Source: Methylophilaceae bacterium
GTDB lineage: Bacteria > Pseudomonadota > Gammaproteobacteria > Burkholderiales > Methylophilaceae
Assembly: GCA_025362115.1 (NCBI GenBank)
Contig: JANYIK010000112.1
Span: forward strand, 1-8,139
Length of the DNA: 8,139 nt
Direction: 5' to 3'
Below, one piece after another: positions 1 through 6,548 of the stretch. A program made the translations under genes and the position numbers. The notes under the pieces were generated by a model. It ran no database searches. It was not told where the DNA came from and was given only the letters and a program-made list of their open reading frames with translations. Position 1 is the first letter of the stretch; every line of letters begins with the position of its first letter.

Positions 1-1256
1 TCATGCAGTGCTTTTGCATCTTCCAACTCACGTAAGGCCTCAGAAAGGCCGCGCGGTAATTGGTAATCGTGCGCGTAAGCACTGCCGGTAGTCACCTGTG
101 TGGGTTGCAACTTTTCGGTGATGCCTAAATAGCCACAAGCCAGCGTCACCGCCATCGCCAGATAGGGGTTGGCATCAGCCCCCACCACGCGATTTTCTAC
201 ACGACGCGCGTCAGGATCGGAAATCGGCACACGTATACCCACGGTACGGTTGTCGTAGCCCCATTCGATGTTGATGGGTGCCGCGCCATCGCGCACGATG
301 CGGCGATAAGAATTGACATACGGCGCCAGTAAAGACATGGCAGCGGGCAAGTATTTTTGCAGACCCGCGATGTAATGGAAGAACAATGGAGAAGCCTCAC
401 CATCGGGTTTACTGAAAATATTCAAGCCGGTTTTGGTATCAATCACACTTTGATGAATATGCATGGCAGAGCCAGGCTCTTTCTCCATAGGTTTGGCCAT
501 GAAGGTCGCGTACATATCATGGCGCATCGCGGCTTCACGCAGCAAACGCTTAAAATAAAACGCCTTATCCGCCAAGATCATAGGCTGATCGTGCAAAAAG
601 TTGATCTCCATTTGCCCAGCGCCAAATTCGTGAATCAGCGTATCCAGCTCCAAGCCCATCACATCGCAATACTCATAAATATCTTCAAACAAAGGGTCAA
701 ATTCGTTCACCGCATCAATGCTGTAGAGCTGGCGACTGGTTTCTTTGCGTCCACTGCGGCCAATCGGCGGAGTGAGGGGTAAATCGGGATCAGGGTTACG
801 TGCCAGCAGATAAAACTCCAGCTCCGGCGCTACGATAGGTGTCCAGCCCAAGTCTTTATACAGCCCGGCTACGCGGCGCAGCACATTGCGCGGCGCAAAA
901 TCAATTGGCGTGCCGTCATGGTTCACGCAATCCATAATCACCTGTGCGGTAGGGTCAATCGCCCACGGCACCAAGCGCACAGTGGTTGGGTCGGGGATCA
1001 ACACCATGTCTTTGTCGGTAAAGCCCATCACTTTGTCATAACCTGCGTGACCTTCTGGCGATTCGCCCGTCACCGTCACACCCAGCACAGCTTCTGGCAA
1101 GCGCATCGCGCGCTCGGTAGTGAATTTCTCGCGTGGCAGAATTTTCCCACGCGCCACGCCGGTCAAATCCGGTACCAAGCATTCGATCTCGGTGACATTG
1201 TTTTCCGTCAGCCAACGATCCATGTCTACATGGTTAAAATTGCTATGGTCAGTCAT
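1..1256 (-). CDS. Gamma-glutamylpolyamine synthetase, glutamine synthetase family (3' end outside window)
   Basis: The frame is open from an ATG at 1256 to the left edge: 418 codons, no stop, so the C-terminus (probably a few tens of residues) is missing. Glutamine synthetase landmarks appear in order: metal/glutamate motif APELEFYL (143-150), GQMEINF (214-220), the nucleotide-binding PGSAMHIHQS (261-270), NSYRR (315-319), NRTVGIRVP (336-344) and ADANPYLAMA (360-369). The N-terminal pattern DLTGVARGK (30-38) and the internal GRSGR are, from memory, typical of the PuuA/PauA/SpuI (GlnA3) branch rather than biosynthetic GlnA. Enzymes of that branch ligate glutamate to putrescine or related amines using ATP, in the cytoplasm. 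The start is supported by GGAG 7 nt upstream (1267-1264). The gene lies 35 bp downstream of the hydrolase gene and is probably co-transcribed with it. The exact amine (putrescine, spermidine, ethanolamine, methylamine) cannot be read from sequence, so no symbol is given. Confidence 0.9.
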   Translation of the reverse strand, partial: MTDHSNFNHVDMDRWLTENNVTEIECLVPDLTGVARGKILPREKFTTERAMRLPEAVLGVTVTGESPEGHAGYDKVMGFTDKDMVLIPDPTTVRLVPWAIDPTAQVIMDCVNHDGTPIDFAPRNVLRRVAGLYKDLGWTPIVAPELEFYLLARNPDPDLPLTPPIGRSGRKETSRQLYSIDAVNEFDPLFEDIYEYCDVMGLELDTLIHEFGAGQMEINFLHDQPMILADKAFYFKRLLREAAMRHDMYATFMAKPMEKEPGSAMHIHQSVIDTKTGLNIFSKPDGEASPLFFHYIAGLQKYLPAAMSLLAPYVNSYRRIVRDGAAPINIEWGYDNRTVGIRVPISDPDARRVENRVVGADANPYLAMAVTLACGYLGITEKLQPTQVTTGSAYAHDYQLPRGLSEALRELEDAKALH

Positions 1257-1291
1257 TTCTATTCTCCAAAGACTACTTTTTTATGGTTTAA

Positions 1292-2056
1292 CTACATTCC
1301 AGCTACACGCGCCCGGCAAGCATCGCCGAACGCCTTAAAAATTGGCAAATACTGTGGCGTTTCCAACACTTTCCACTCCGGATGCCATTGCACGCCTATA
1401 GCAAACACAGCCGCATCTTGTACATGCACGGCCTCTATCAAACCGTCCGGCGCATGTGCCTCTGCCACCAGCCCCGCACCCAAGCGGTCTATGCCCTGAC
1501 CATGCAATGAATTCACCTTAATATCTGTGCTACCGATGATGGTAGCCAATTGTCCGTTCGCGACCAATTTGACCTGATGCACGGGGGCATATTGAACATC
1601 CACAGCCATCTCTTTGGGCTCTCTATGGTCGTTTAATCCTGCAACCTCATGCACAGCCTGGTGCAAACTGCCTCCAAACGCCACGTTCAACTCTTGAAAT
1701 CCTCGACAGATAGCGAGCAATGGCAGGCCGGCAGCAATTGCTGCATGAATAAGCTTTAGGGTAAGTGCATCTCGCGCTGGATCTAATGGTAATGCAGGGT
1801 TGTGTATTTGCTGACCAAAATGCGAAGGATGTACATTAGAGACCGAACCAGTCAGCAGTATCCCATTTGCCAGGGAAAGCAGCTCTTCTATATCTACAGA
1901 TTCGATCGCCGGTATCACTAAAGGCAAAGCGCCTGCGGCATCAGCCACCGCCCTGATGTATTTCTGCCCCGCCATATGAAAAGGATGCTCCCCCACTTGC
2001 TTCACGTCGGCGGGAATAAGAACTACTGGCTTGCGCTTTGTAGATGGCGAGTTCAT
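1292..2056 (-). CDS. puuD: Gamma-glutamyl-gamma-aminobutyrate hydrolase, class I glutamine amidotransferase-like (peptidase C26)
   Basis: This 254-residue protein has the length I recall for E. coli PuuD and the same landmarks. The nucleophile elbow AICRGFQE carries Cys117, followed by GGSLHQ. VNSLHGQG lies at 181-188 and SPDGL-like APDGL at 202-206. GVQWHPEW (221-228) carries the catalytic His225 and Glu227. PuuD releases GABA and glutamate from gamma-glutamyl-GABA, the late step of the gamma-glutamylated putrescine route, in the cytoplasm. Its position directly ahead of a gamma-glutamylpolyamine synthetase gene supports this over folate gamma-glutamyl hydrolase or other C26 members. The ATG at 2056 is the only good start: the next Met is residue 28, inside the conserved domain. 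No clear Shine-Dalgarno precedes it, so translation may be weak or use an AU-rich leader. It is transcribed divergently from the MocR-type regulator. Confidence 0.92.
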   Translation of the reverse strand: MNSPSTKRKPVVLIPADVKQVGEHPFHMAGQKYIRAVADAAGALPLVIPAIESVDIEELLSLANGILLTGSVSNVHPSHFGQQIHNPALPLDPARDALTLKLIHAAIAAGLPLLAICRGFQELNVAFGGSLHQAVHEVAGLNDHREPKEMAVDVQYAPVHQVKLVANGQLATIIGSTDIKVNSLHGQGIDRLGAGLVAEAHAPDGLIEAVHVQDAAVFAIGVQWHPEWKVLETPQYLPIFKAFGDACRARVAGM

Positions 2057-2114
2057 GTTGGTTAGAGTTCTGTATTAAATGATTGAGGCATTGTCTTACA
2101 GGTTTCTGGGGCGT

Positions 2115-2143
2115 ATTATTCGCTGAAATTGGTAAGCTAACAA
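2115..2143 (-). promoter_or_regulatory. Candidate sigma-70 promoter for the puuD operon
   Basis: Read on the minus strand, TTGTTA (2143-2138, 4/6 to TTGACA) and AATAAT (2120-2115, 5/6 to TATAAT) are separated by exactly 17 bp. This would start transcription near 2108, giving a leader of about 50 nt before the puuD ATG. The -35 box touches one copy of the AGAGCCA direct repeat, as expected if the divergent regulator controls it. Predicted by eye only. Confidence 0.5.
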
Positions 2144-2172
2144 GAGCCATTTTGATTATTTTGATAGAGCCA
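2143..2172. promoter_or_regulatory. Candidate MocR operator: AGAGCCA direct repeat
   Basis: AGAGCCA occurs at 2143-2149 and again in the same orientation at 2166-2172, 23 bp apart (about two helical turns). Between them sits a second tandem pair, TTTTGAT at 2150-2156 and 2159-2165. MocR/GabR-family dimers are known to bind direct repeats in the divergent region next to their own gene. The left copy abuts the predicted puuD -35 box and the right copy lies 12 bp before the regulator's ATG, so one complex could affect both genes. The role as operator is inference. Confidence 0.4.
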
Positions 2173-2183
2173 CTTACGCCACT

Positions 2184-3671
2184 ATGAAACAGCTGGAACT
2201 CTCTGAATGGCTACTCACCCAACTAATGCAGGGCGACTTCCCTGCGCGTATGCCCACCCACAGGCGGCTTTACGAAGCCATTCGATTAGCCATCACCGAA
2301 CACATCCTTCCTGCTGGCGCGCGCCTGCCGTCCACGCGTAGCTTGTCTCGAGATTTAAAGGTATCACGCAACACCATACTCGCCGCATTCGAGCAACTCC
2401 TTGACGAAGGATATGTGTCGGCACAAACCGGCAGCGGCACGTATGTAGCGTACAAACAACCCGACGAATTCTCAAAACATAGCACGCTACACTCGGCCGC
2501 ACCCTCTCCCAACCCTCAAAATGTCGGCCTTTCAAAGCGTGGACTAGCGGCGGCAGGTTCACCTAGTAGTCACGAAGTACAGCCTTTCACACCAGGCGAA
2601 GACGATTATTCCGGCTTCCCTACGATGTTATGGCGACGCTTGCTTAACCGGCAATGGCGCACGCCACAACCAGAATTACTGGATTATGGCCACGAAGGCG
2701 GCTATTTGCCTCTGCGCACGGCAATTGCCGACTATTTACGCGTATCTCGTGCTGTCAATTTGAGCGTGGATCAAGTGCTAATCACCGCCGGCACACAACA
2801 ATCCATAGACCTCTGCGCTCGATTGCTCACCGATGAGAACGATTTGGCGTGGGTAGAGAACCCTTGCTACTGGGCTGCGAGACGAGTGTTACAAGTGAAC
2901 GGCCTACAACTCCATCCGGTGGCGGTAGACGCAGAAGGCATGGCTCCCAGTGCACTCGACTTTCAAACCAACCCACGCTTGATTTACACCACGCCCTCAC
3001 ACCAATATCCCAAAGGCATGGTGATGAGTTATGGGCGCAGAAGGCTATTGTTAGATTATGCCGCCAACCGGAATGCGTGGATTATCGAAGACGACTACGA
3101 CAGCGAATTCCGCTTTGAAGGCCGTCCCATTTCGTCGTTGCAAGGCATGGATCAACATGGCCGGGTACTGTACCTCGGCACGTTTTCCAAGGTCATGTAC
3201 CCAGGCATACGCTTGGGCTATTTGGTCGTGCCGCCGCAACTGATGACCAGCTTCAAAAATGGCTTGTACGAGCTACAGCGCCCCGGCCAAGTGATGATTC
3301 AAGCCGCGCTTGCTGATTTCATTGAAGAAGGTCACTTCGCCACCCACATCCGCCGTCTAAGGCTAATCTATGGCGAACGCCGACGTTTACTACAAAAAGC
3401 GCTCGCCCCCGTTACTATTGTTGGCGCAAAGCTTTCACCCGTGGATTCCGGTCTGCATATAGTAGTGGAATTTGATGCTGATTGCGACGACATGCGCGTG
3501 GCGGAAGAGGCGGCCAAACAAGGTTTGCGTGTTTATCCACTATCCAATTACAGCATAGGTGAACCCCGCGAAAAGGGTTTGATTATCGGTTACGCCTACG
3601 CCGCCACCAAGGACATTACGCAATATGGCAAGATTCTGGCGGATGTCATTCAAACCGCACTGAAACCTTAA
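2184..3671 (+). CDS. MocR/GabR-family transcriptional regulator (GntR winged helix fused to PLP aminotransferase fold)
   Basis: The protein has 495 residues. Residues about 24-90 form a GntR-type winged helix (LYEAIRLAITEHILPAGARL, then LPSTRSLSRDL and SRNTILAAFEQLLDEGYV, ending in the wing GSGTYVA). A low-complexity linker of about 50 residues follows, then a class I aminotransferase domain to the end. PLP-site residues are visible: the DDYDSEFR motif (303-310), which holds the Asp facing the pyridine ring, and LGTFSKVMYPGIRLGY with the Schiff-base Lys336. Such proteins sense an amino compound through PLP and act as activator or repressor, usually of the divergent gene, which here is puuD and the gamma-glutamyl synthetase gene. 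GABA, the PuuD product, is an attractive effector by analogy with GabR, but this is inference; PdxR, TauR and EnuR show the family also senses other ligands. No strong Shine-Dalgarno precedes the ATG. A GNAT gene follows after 2 bp. Confidence 0.9.
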   Translation: MKQLELSEWLLTQLMQGDFPARMPTHRRLYEAIRLAITEHILPAGARLPSTRSLSRDLKVSRNTILAAFEQLLDEGYVSAQTGSGTYVAYKQPDEFSKHSTLHSAAPSPNPQNVGLSKRGLAAAGSPSSHEVQPFTPGEDDYSGFPTMLWRRLLNRQWRTPQPELLDYGHEGGYLPLRTAIADYLRVSRAVNLSVDQVLITAGTQQSIDLCARLLTDENDLAWVENPCYWAARRVLQVNGLQLHPVAVDAEGMAPSALDFQTNPRLIYTTPSHQYPKGMVMSYGRRRLLLDYAANRNAWIIEDDYDSEFRFEGRPISSLQGMDQHGRVLYLGTFSKVMYPGIRLGYLVVPPQLMTSFKNGLYELQRPGQVMIQAALADFIEEGHFATHIRRLRLIYGERRRLLQKALAPVTIVGAKLSPVDSGLHIVVEFDADCDDMRVAEEAAKQGLRVYPLSNYSIGEPREKGLIIGYAYAATKDITQYGKILADVIQTALKP

Positions 3672-3673
3672 AA

Positions 3674-4144
3674 ATGTCAAAACCTATCATCCGACTCGCC
3701 ACACCACACGATATCAACCCACTGGCTGCCCTGTTCGATGCCTATCGCCAGTTTTATGAGCAAGCACCCGATTTGCCGTTGGCACAGCGCTTTATCGCTG
3801 AACGTCTCAAACAGCAGGATTCGGTGATTTTTTTAGCTTTGGATGGTGACCGGACAGTGGGTTTTTGCCAACTATATCCTTCGTTTTGCTCAGTTATTGC
3901 CGCACGCATTGCGGTACTTTACGATTTATTTGTAGACGCAAACACCAGAAAAACCGGTACAGGACGCGCGCTCATGCTAACTGCACAGCAATATGCCGCA
4001 GACAATGAATTTGCCAGGTTGGATTTAAGCACGGCCAAAACCAATCTGCCCGCACAAGAACTTTATGAATCTTTAGCTTGGGAAAAGGACGATATATTTT
4101 TCACTTACTCTAAAGAGATTGTGGTCACAGCAAAGAAGCAATAA
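3674..4144 (+). CDS. GNAT-family N-acetyltransferase
   Basis: This 156-residue single-domain protein has a GNAT fold. VGFCQLYPSF (62-71) matches strand beta-4. LYDLFVDANTRKTGTGRALM (82-101) contains the acetyl-CoA pyrophosphate loop R92-K-T-G-T-G97 (R/Q-x-x-G-x-G/A). AQELYESLAWE (127-137) holds the conserved Tyr131, the usual general acid. Acetyl-CoA is the expected donor; the acceptor cannot be deduced. The start codon lies 2 bp after the stop of the MocR regulator and has no Shine-Dalgarno of its own, pointing to translational coupling and a shared transcript. Given the neighbouring gamma-glutamyl amine pathway, an amine or polyamine acceptor is a reasonable guess, but GNAT specificity is notoriously hard to infer from context. 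No signal peptide or membrane segment is seen. Confidence 0.85.
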   Translation: MSKPIIRLATPHDINPLAALFDAYRQFYEQAPDLPLAQRFIAERLKQQDSVIFLALDGDRTVGFCQLYPSFCSVIAARIAVLYDLFVDANTRKTGTGRALMLTAQQYAADNEFARLDLSTAKTNLPAQELYESLAWEKDDIFFTYSKEIVVTAKKQ

Positions 4145-4206
4145 ACTCACTAGACTTAATACGCTGGAATTATCTTCACAGAGAGCCCCGCATGTATAGG
4201 AAAGAG

Positions 4207-5253
4207 ATGTCACAGGTCAGAAGTTTCGCTTTTTTGACCTTAAATAATTTCTCCATGATTGCATTTTCCAATGCCATCGAGATATTACGCATGGCGAATT
4301 ACCTACTCGGCGAAGACGTTTACCAATGGTCCGTCATCACCGCCGATGGCAATCCAGTCACTGCCAGCAATGATCTGTCTTTTCTCAAGTCCACAACCCT
4401 TGATTATTCCCACATGCCAGACGTACTGTTGGTATGTGGTGGCGTAGATGTGCGCGATGCGGCAAATGCAGATGTTGTAAAACTCATAACCCAAGCCAGC
4501 AAGCATGACATATGGATGGGTGGGCTGTGCACTGGTAGCTATGCGCTTGCAAAAGCCGGCTTGCTAAATGGCTATCGTTGCACCATCCATTGGGAAAACA
4601 TGGTGAGCCTAGTAGAAGAGTTTCCTCACATCAGTTTTATGGAAGAATTATTTGTTATTGACCGCAATCGCTGCACTTGCGCCGGTGGCACAGCTCCGTT
4701 AGATCTGATGCTGGCCTTTGTTGCTGCACAGTTTGGCAAAAATCTGGTGGCTGAGATTTCTGATCAATTCATGATGGTACGAGCGCGTGACAGCAAAGAT
4801 CAGCAGCACATCCCGGTCGCCGCACGCATGGGTTATAGCCACAAAGCGCTAGTAGAGGTCTCGGCACTGATGGAGGCTAATATCGAAGAGCCGCTCACCC
4901 TAGATGAGTTGGCGCGCTTGGCAGGACTCTCGCAACGTCATTTGCAACGCATGTTCCGCCACACCCTAGGCATGACACCCATGCACTATTACCTTAACCT
5001 ACGCTTACGCCGTGCCAGAAGTTTACTGCTGCAAACTGAGATGTCGGTGATGAGCGTCACTGTTGCATGCGGGTTCCAGTCTTCCTGCCACTTCAGCAAA
5101 GCCTATCGCACGCTTTTTGGTTATTCTCCCAGTGCAGAACGGCGACAACATAATCCGATCCCGCCTATACATTTATCAGCCATCAAGCCCAGCATAAGAG
5201 AATATGCAACAGGAACACATGGCGCGATTAAACAAGTTTCTGTCGTAATCTAG
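4207..5253 (+). CDS. GlxA-type AraC-family regulator with DJ-1/PfpI-like domain, GbdR-like
   Basis: Two domains are visible (348 residues from this start). Residues about 3-190 form a DJ-1/PfpI (class I amidotransferase-like) fold with the elbow GLCTGSYALAKAGLL (Cys108) and CTIHWENM. Residues about 210-320 form an AraC DNA-binding domain with two helix-turn-helix units (LTLDELARLAGLSQRHLQRM, then VTVACGFQSSCHFSKAYR) ending in FGYSPSAERR. This architecture defines the GbdR/CdhR/ArgR group. The opening LTLNNFSMIAFSNAIEILRMAN and the neighbouring choline/betaine-binding and sarcosine oxidase genes favour GbdR, which senses glycine betaine and dimethylglycine and activates their catabolism in Pseudomonas. 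Ligand identity remains inference. I chose ATG 4207 because AGGA (4198-4201) lies 5 nt before it. An in-frame ATG at 4192, preceded by a weaker GAGAG, would add five residues. About 30 residues follow the AraC domain and match nothing I know. Confidence 0.88.
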   Translation: MSQVRSFAFLTLNNFSMIAFSNAIEILRMANYLLGEDVYQWSVITADGNPVTASNDLSFLKSTTLDYSHMPDVLLVCGGVDVRDAANADVVKLITQASKHDIWMGGLCTGSYALAKAGLLNGYRCTIHWENMVSLVEEFPHISFMEELFVIDRNRCTCAGGTAPLDLMLAFVAAQFGKNLVAEISDQFMMVRARDSKDQQHIPVAARMGYSHKALVEVSALMEANIEEPLTLDELARLAGLSQRHLQRMFRHTLGMTPMHYYLNLRLRRARSLLLQTEMSVMSVTVACGFQSSCHFSKAYRTLFGYSPSAERRQHNPIPPIHLSAIKPSIREYATGTHGAIKQVSVVI

Positions 5254-5269
5254 TATTTAAGCAATGCGT

Positions 5270-5321
5270 CATCGCTATAACTTGTCGCTACATAATGTCT
5301 TTATTTTTTGAGCGTTATAAT
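5270..5321 (+). promoter_or_regulatory. Candidate activator-dependent promoter of the ChoX-like gene
   Basis: A perfect TATAAT lies at 5316-5321, but no -35 hexamer is found 16-18 bp upstream, as is common at activator-dependent promoters. Further upstream the motif TCGCTA occurs twice in direct orientation 13 bp apart (5272-5277 and 5285-5290), within CATCGCTATAA and TGTCGCTACATAA. With transcription starting near 5328, these repeats fall at about -56 to -38, where AraC-type activators usually bind. TGTCGC (5283-5288) recurs at the same distance before soxB. Binding by the adjacent GbdR-like protein is inferred. Confidence 0.45.
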
Positions 5322-5334
5322 ATTACTGTTCTAG

Positions 5335-5352
5335 CCCCAAACATGGGGTTTT
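5335..5352 (+). other. Short hairpin with T-run in the leader of the ChoX-like gene
   Basis: CCCCA (5335-5339) and TGGGG (5344-5348) form a 5-bp stem with a 4-nt AACA loop, followed by TTTT. It could be a weak terminator for read-through from the upstream regulator gene or, since it lies just after the predicted transcription start, a stabilising 5' hairpin on the binding-protein mRNA. The stem is short, so neither role is secure. Confidence 0.3.
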
Positions 5353-5395
5353 GCATACTGTCCTTTTGAGCAACACCCACCATCTAGGAGCCAAA

Positions 5396-6376
5396 ATGAA
5401 CAACTTAGCTAAATCTGTTTTAATCGCCACTCTGCTTTCTCTGGTTTTAACCGCCTGTGGAAAGAAAGATGAAGCCGCTGCACCTGCCGCTACCACATCT
5501 GCCGCCGGTGGAGCTTGCAGCACCGTAAAATTCGCTGACATTGGCTGGACCGACATTACCGCAACCACCGCTATTTCCTCTGTGGTTCTAGAAGGCTTGG
5601 GTTACAAAGCTGAGTCCACCATCGCCTCGGTGCCAATCGCTTTCGCTGGCGTGAAGAAGAGCCAAATTGACGTATTCCTCGGCTACTGGTCACCTTCCAT
5701 GACCCCAATTGTTGACCCTTTTCTCAAAGAAAAGGCCATCACCGTTCTCGATAAGCCGAATTTGGTAGGCGCCAAATATACGCTGGCAGTTCCCAAGTAC
5801 GCCTACGATGCAGGTTTGAAGAGCTTTGCCGACATCGGCAAGTTCTCCAAAGAACTCGATGGCAAGATTTACGGCATTGAGCCAGGCAATGACGGTAACA
5901 AACTCATCGCTGACATGATCTCCAAAAATGCATTTGGCCTGAAAGACTTCAAAATGGTGGAATCCAGTGAAGCCGGCATGTTGACCGAAGTGAGCCGTTC
6001 AGTAAAAGATAAGAAGTGGATCGTATTCTTGGGCTGGGCACCTCACCCAATGAACGTACAACAAGATATTGCTTATCTCAGTGGCGGTGATGACTTCTTC
6101 GGCCCTAACTATGGCGAGGCAAAAGTTTACACGGTGGTAGCCAACGATTTAGCAACCCGCTGCCCCAATGTGAGCAAGCTGGTTACCAATCTTGAGTTTT
6201 CAGTCGCTATGGAAAACGAAGTGATGCTGCCTATCATGGATAAGAAAGCCCCGAATGAATCTGCAAAAGCATGGCTAGCCAAAAACCCTAGCGTGCTGGA
6301 TAAATGGCTGGATGGGGTGACCACGATGGATGGACAACCTGGTTTAGCCGCCGTTAAAAAATATCTCGGCGTTTAA
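5396..6376 (+). CDS. ChoX-like choline/glycine betaine ABC transporter substrate-binding lipoprotein
   Basis: The start is ATG 5396, with AGGAG (5386-5390) 5 nt upstream; a TTG-initiated extension from 5351 is in frame but lacks these signals. The product has 326 residues. It opens with a lipoprotein signal peptide: a basic N-region, a hydrophobic core and the lipobox LTAC (Cys21). An Ala-rich linker follows to about residue 40, then an OpuAC/ChoX-type binding domain. From memory of ChoX, its aromatic cage for the trimethylammonium group is kept: Trp51, Trp98, Tyr128 and Trp214, with Asp53 and Asn165 (in GIEPGNDGN). Cys41 and Cys256 could form the family disulfide. It should be anchored to a membrane facing the periplasm and deliver choline or a betaine to an importer. 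No permease or ATPase gene lies beside it. A strong terminator follows directly. Choline versus glycine betaine or carnitine cannot be settled here. Confidence 0.88.
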   Translation: MNNLAKSVLIATLLSLVLTACGKKDEAAAPAATTSAAGGACSTVKFADIGWTDITATTAISSVVLEGLGYKAESTIASVPIAFAGVKKSQIDVFLGYWSPSMTPIVDPFLKEKAITVLDKPNLVGAKYTLAVPKYAYDAGLKSFADIGKFSKELDGKIYGIEPGNDGNKLIADMISKNAFGLKDFKMVESSEAGMLTEVSRSVKDKKWIVFLGWAPHPMNVQQDIAYLSGGDDFFGPNYGEAKVYTVVANDLATRCPNVSKLVTNLEFSVAMENEVMLPIMDKKAPNESAKAWLAKNPSVLDKWLDGVTTMDGQPGLAAVKKYLGV

Positions 6377-6394
6377 TTTATTAAGTCTACCTTC

Positions 6395-6432
6395 AAGCCA
6401 TAACAGCCGCGCGCTGTTATGGCTTTTTGTTT
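6395..6432 (+). terminator. Rho-independent terminator after the ChoX-like gene
   Basis: A perfect 13-bp stem (AAGCCATAACAGC at 6395-6407 with its complement at 6413-6425) encloses a 5-nt CGCGC loop. It runs into a T-rich tract, TTTTTGTTT at 6424-6432. It starts 18 nt after the stop codon. It should end the binding-protein transcript and so isolate soxB from it. Confidence 0.9.
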
Positions 6433-6440
6433 GCCCAAAA

Positions 6441-6486
6441 CGACACATGTCGCATTAAGCAAAGGAATGGTCTGCTCTAGTACAGT
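6441..6486 (+). promoter_or_regulatory. Candidate regulatory region and promoter of soxB
   Basis: CGACA-CA-TGTCG (6441-6452) is a short inverted repeat whose right arm extends to TGTCGC (6448-6453), the hexamer also found before the ChoX-like gene. A weak -10 candidate, TACAGT (6481-6486, 4/6), starts 33 bp after the start of the hexamer, the same spacing as there. Because the terminator at 6395-6432 cuts off upstream transcription, a promoter must lie in about 6433-6540, but other weak -10 matches exist (for example GATACT at 6511-6516), so the exact position is uncertain. Confidence 0.35.
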
Positions 6487-6548
6487 TAATTAGTGCCAAA
6501 ATCTGAGAATGATACTTCTAAAACCAAGATAGCATAATTGGAGGCGGT

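Noticed and set aside
52..75. Tyr398 in HDYQLP, at the place of the adenylylated Tyr of GlnA (NLYDLP)
   Set aside because: Only a short resemblance in a variable part of the PuuA/PauA branch; not enough to propose control by GlnE adenylylation.
357..782. 141-codon open frame on the plus strand
   Set aside because: It lies entirely antisense to the synthetase frame, which has every expected glutamine synthetase motif; no family resemblance in the plus-strand product.
918..1499. 193-codon open frame on the plus strand
   Set aside because: It runs antisense to the gamma-glutamyl synthetase gene and across the end of puuD, and its composition (many His, Arg, Gln) and lack of motifs mark it as a shadow of those genes.
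4145..4206. Promoter for the GbdR-like regulator
   Set aside because: A TAGACT and a TATCTT are present but only 14 bp apart; no convincing sigma-70 promoter could be placed in this gap.
5351..5395. TTG-initiated 15-codon extension of the ChoX-like protein
   Set aside because: It would put non-hydrophobic residues ahead of a clean lipoprotein signal peptide, and AGGAG is correctly placed only for ATG 5396.
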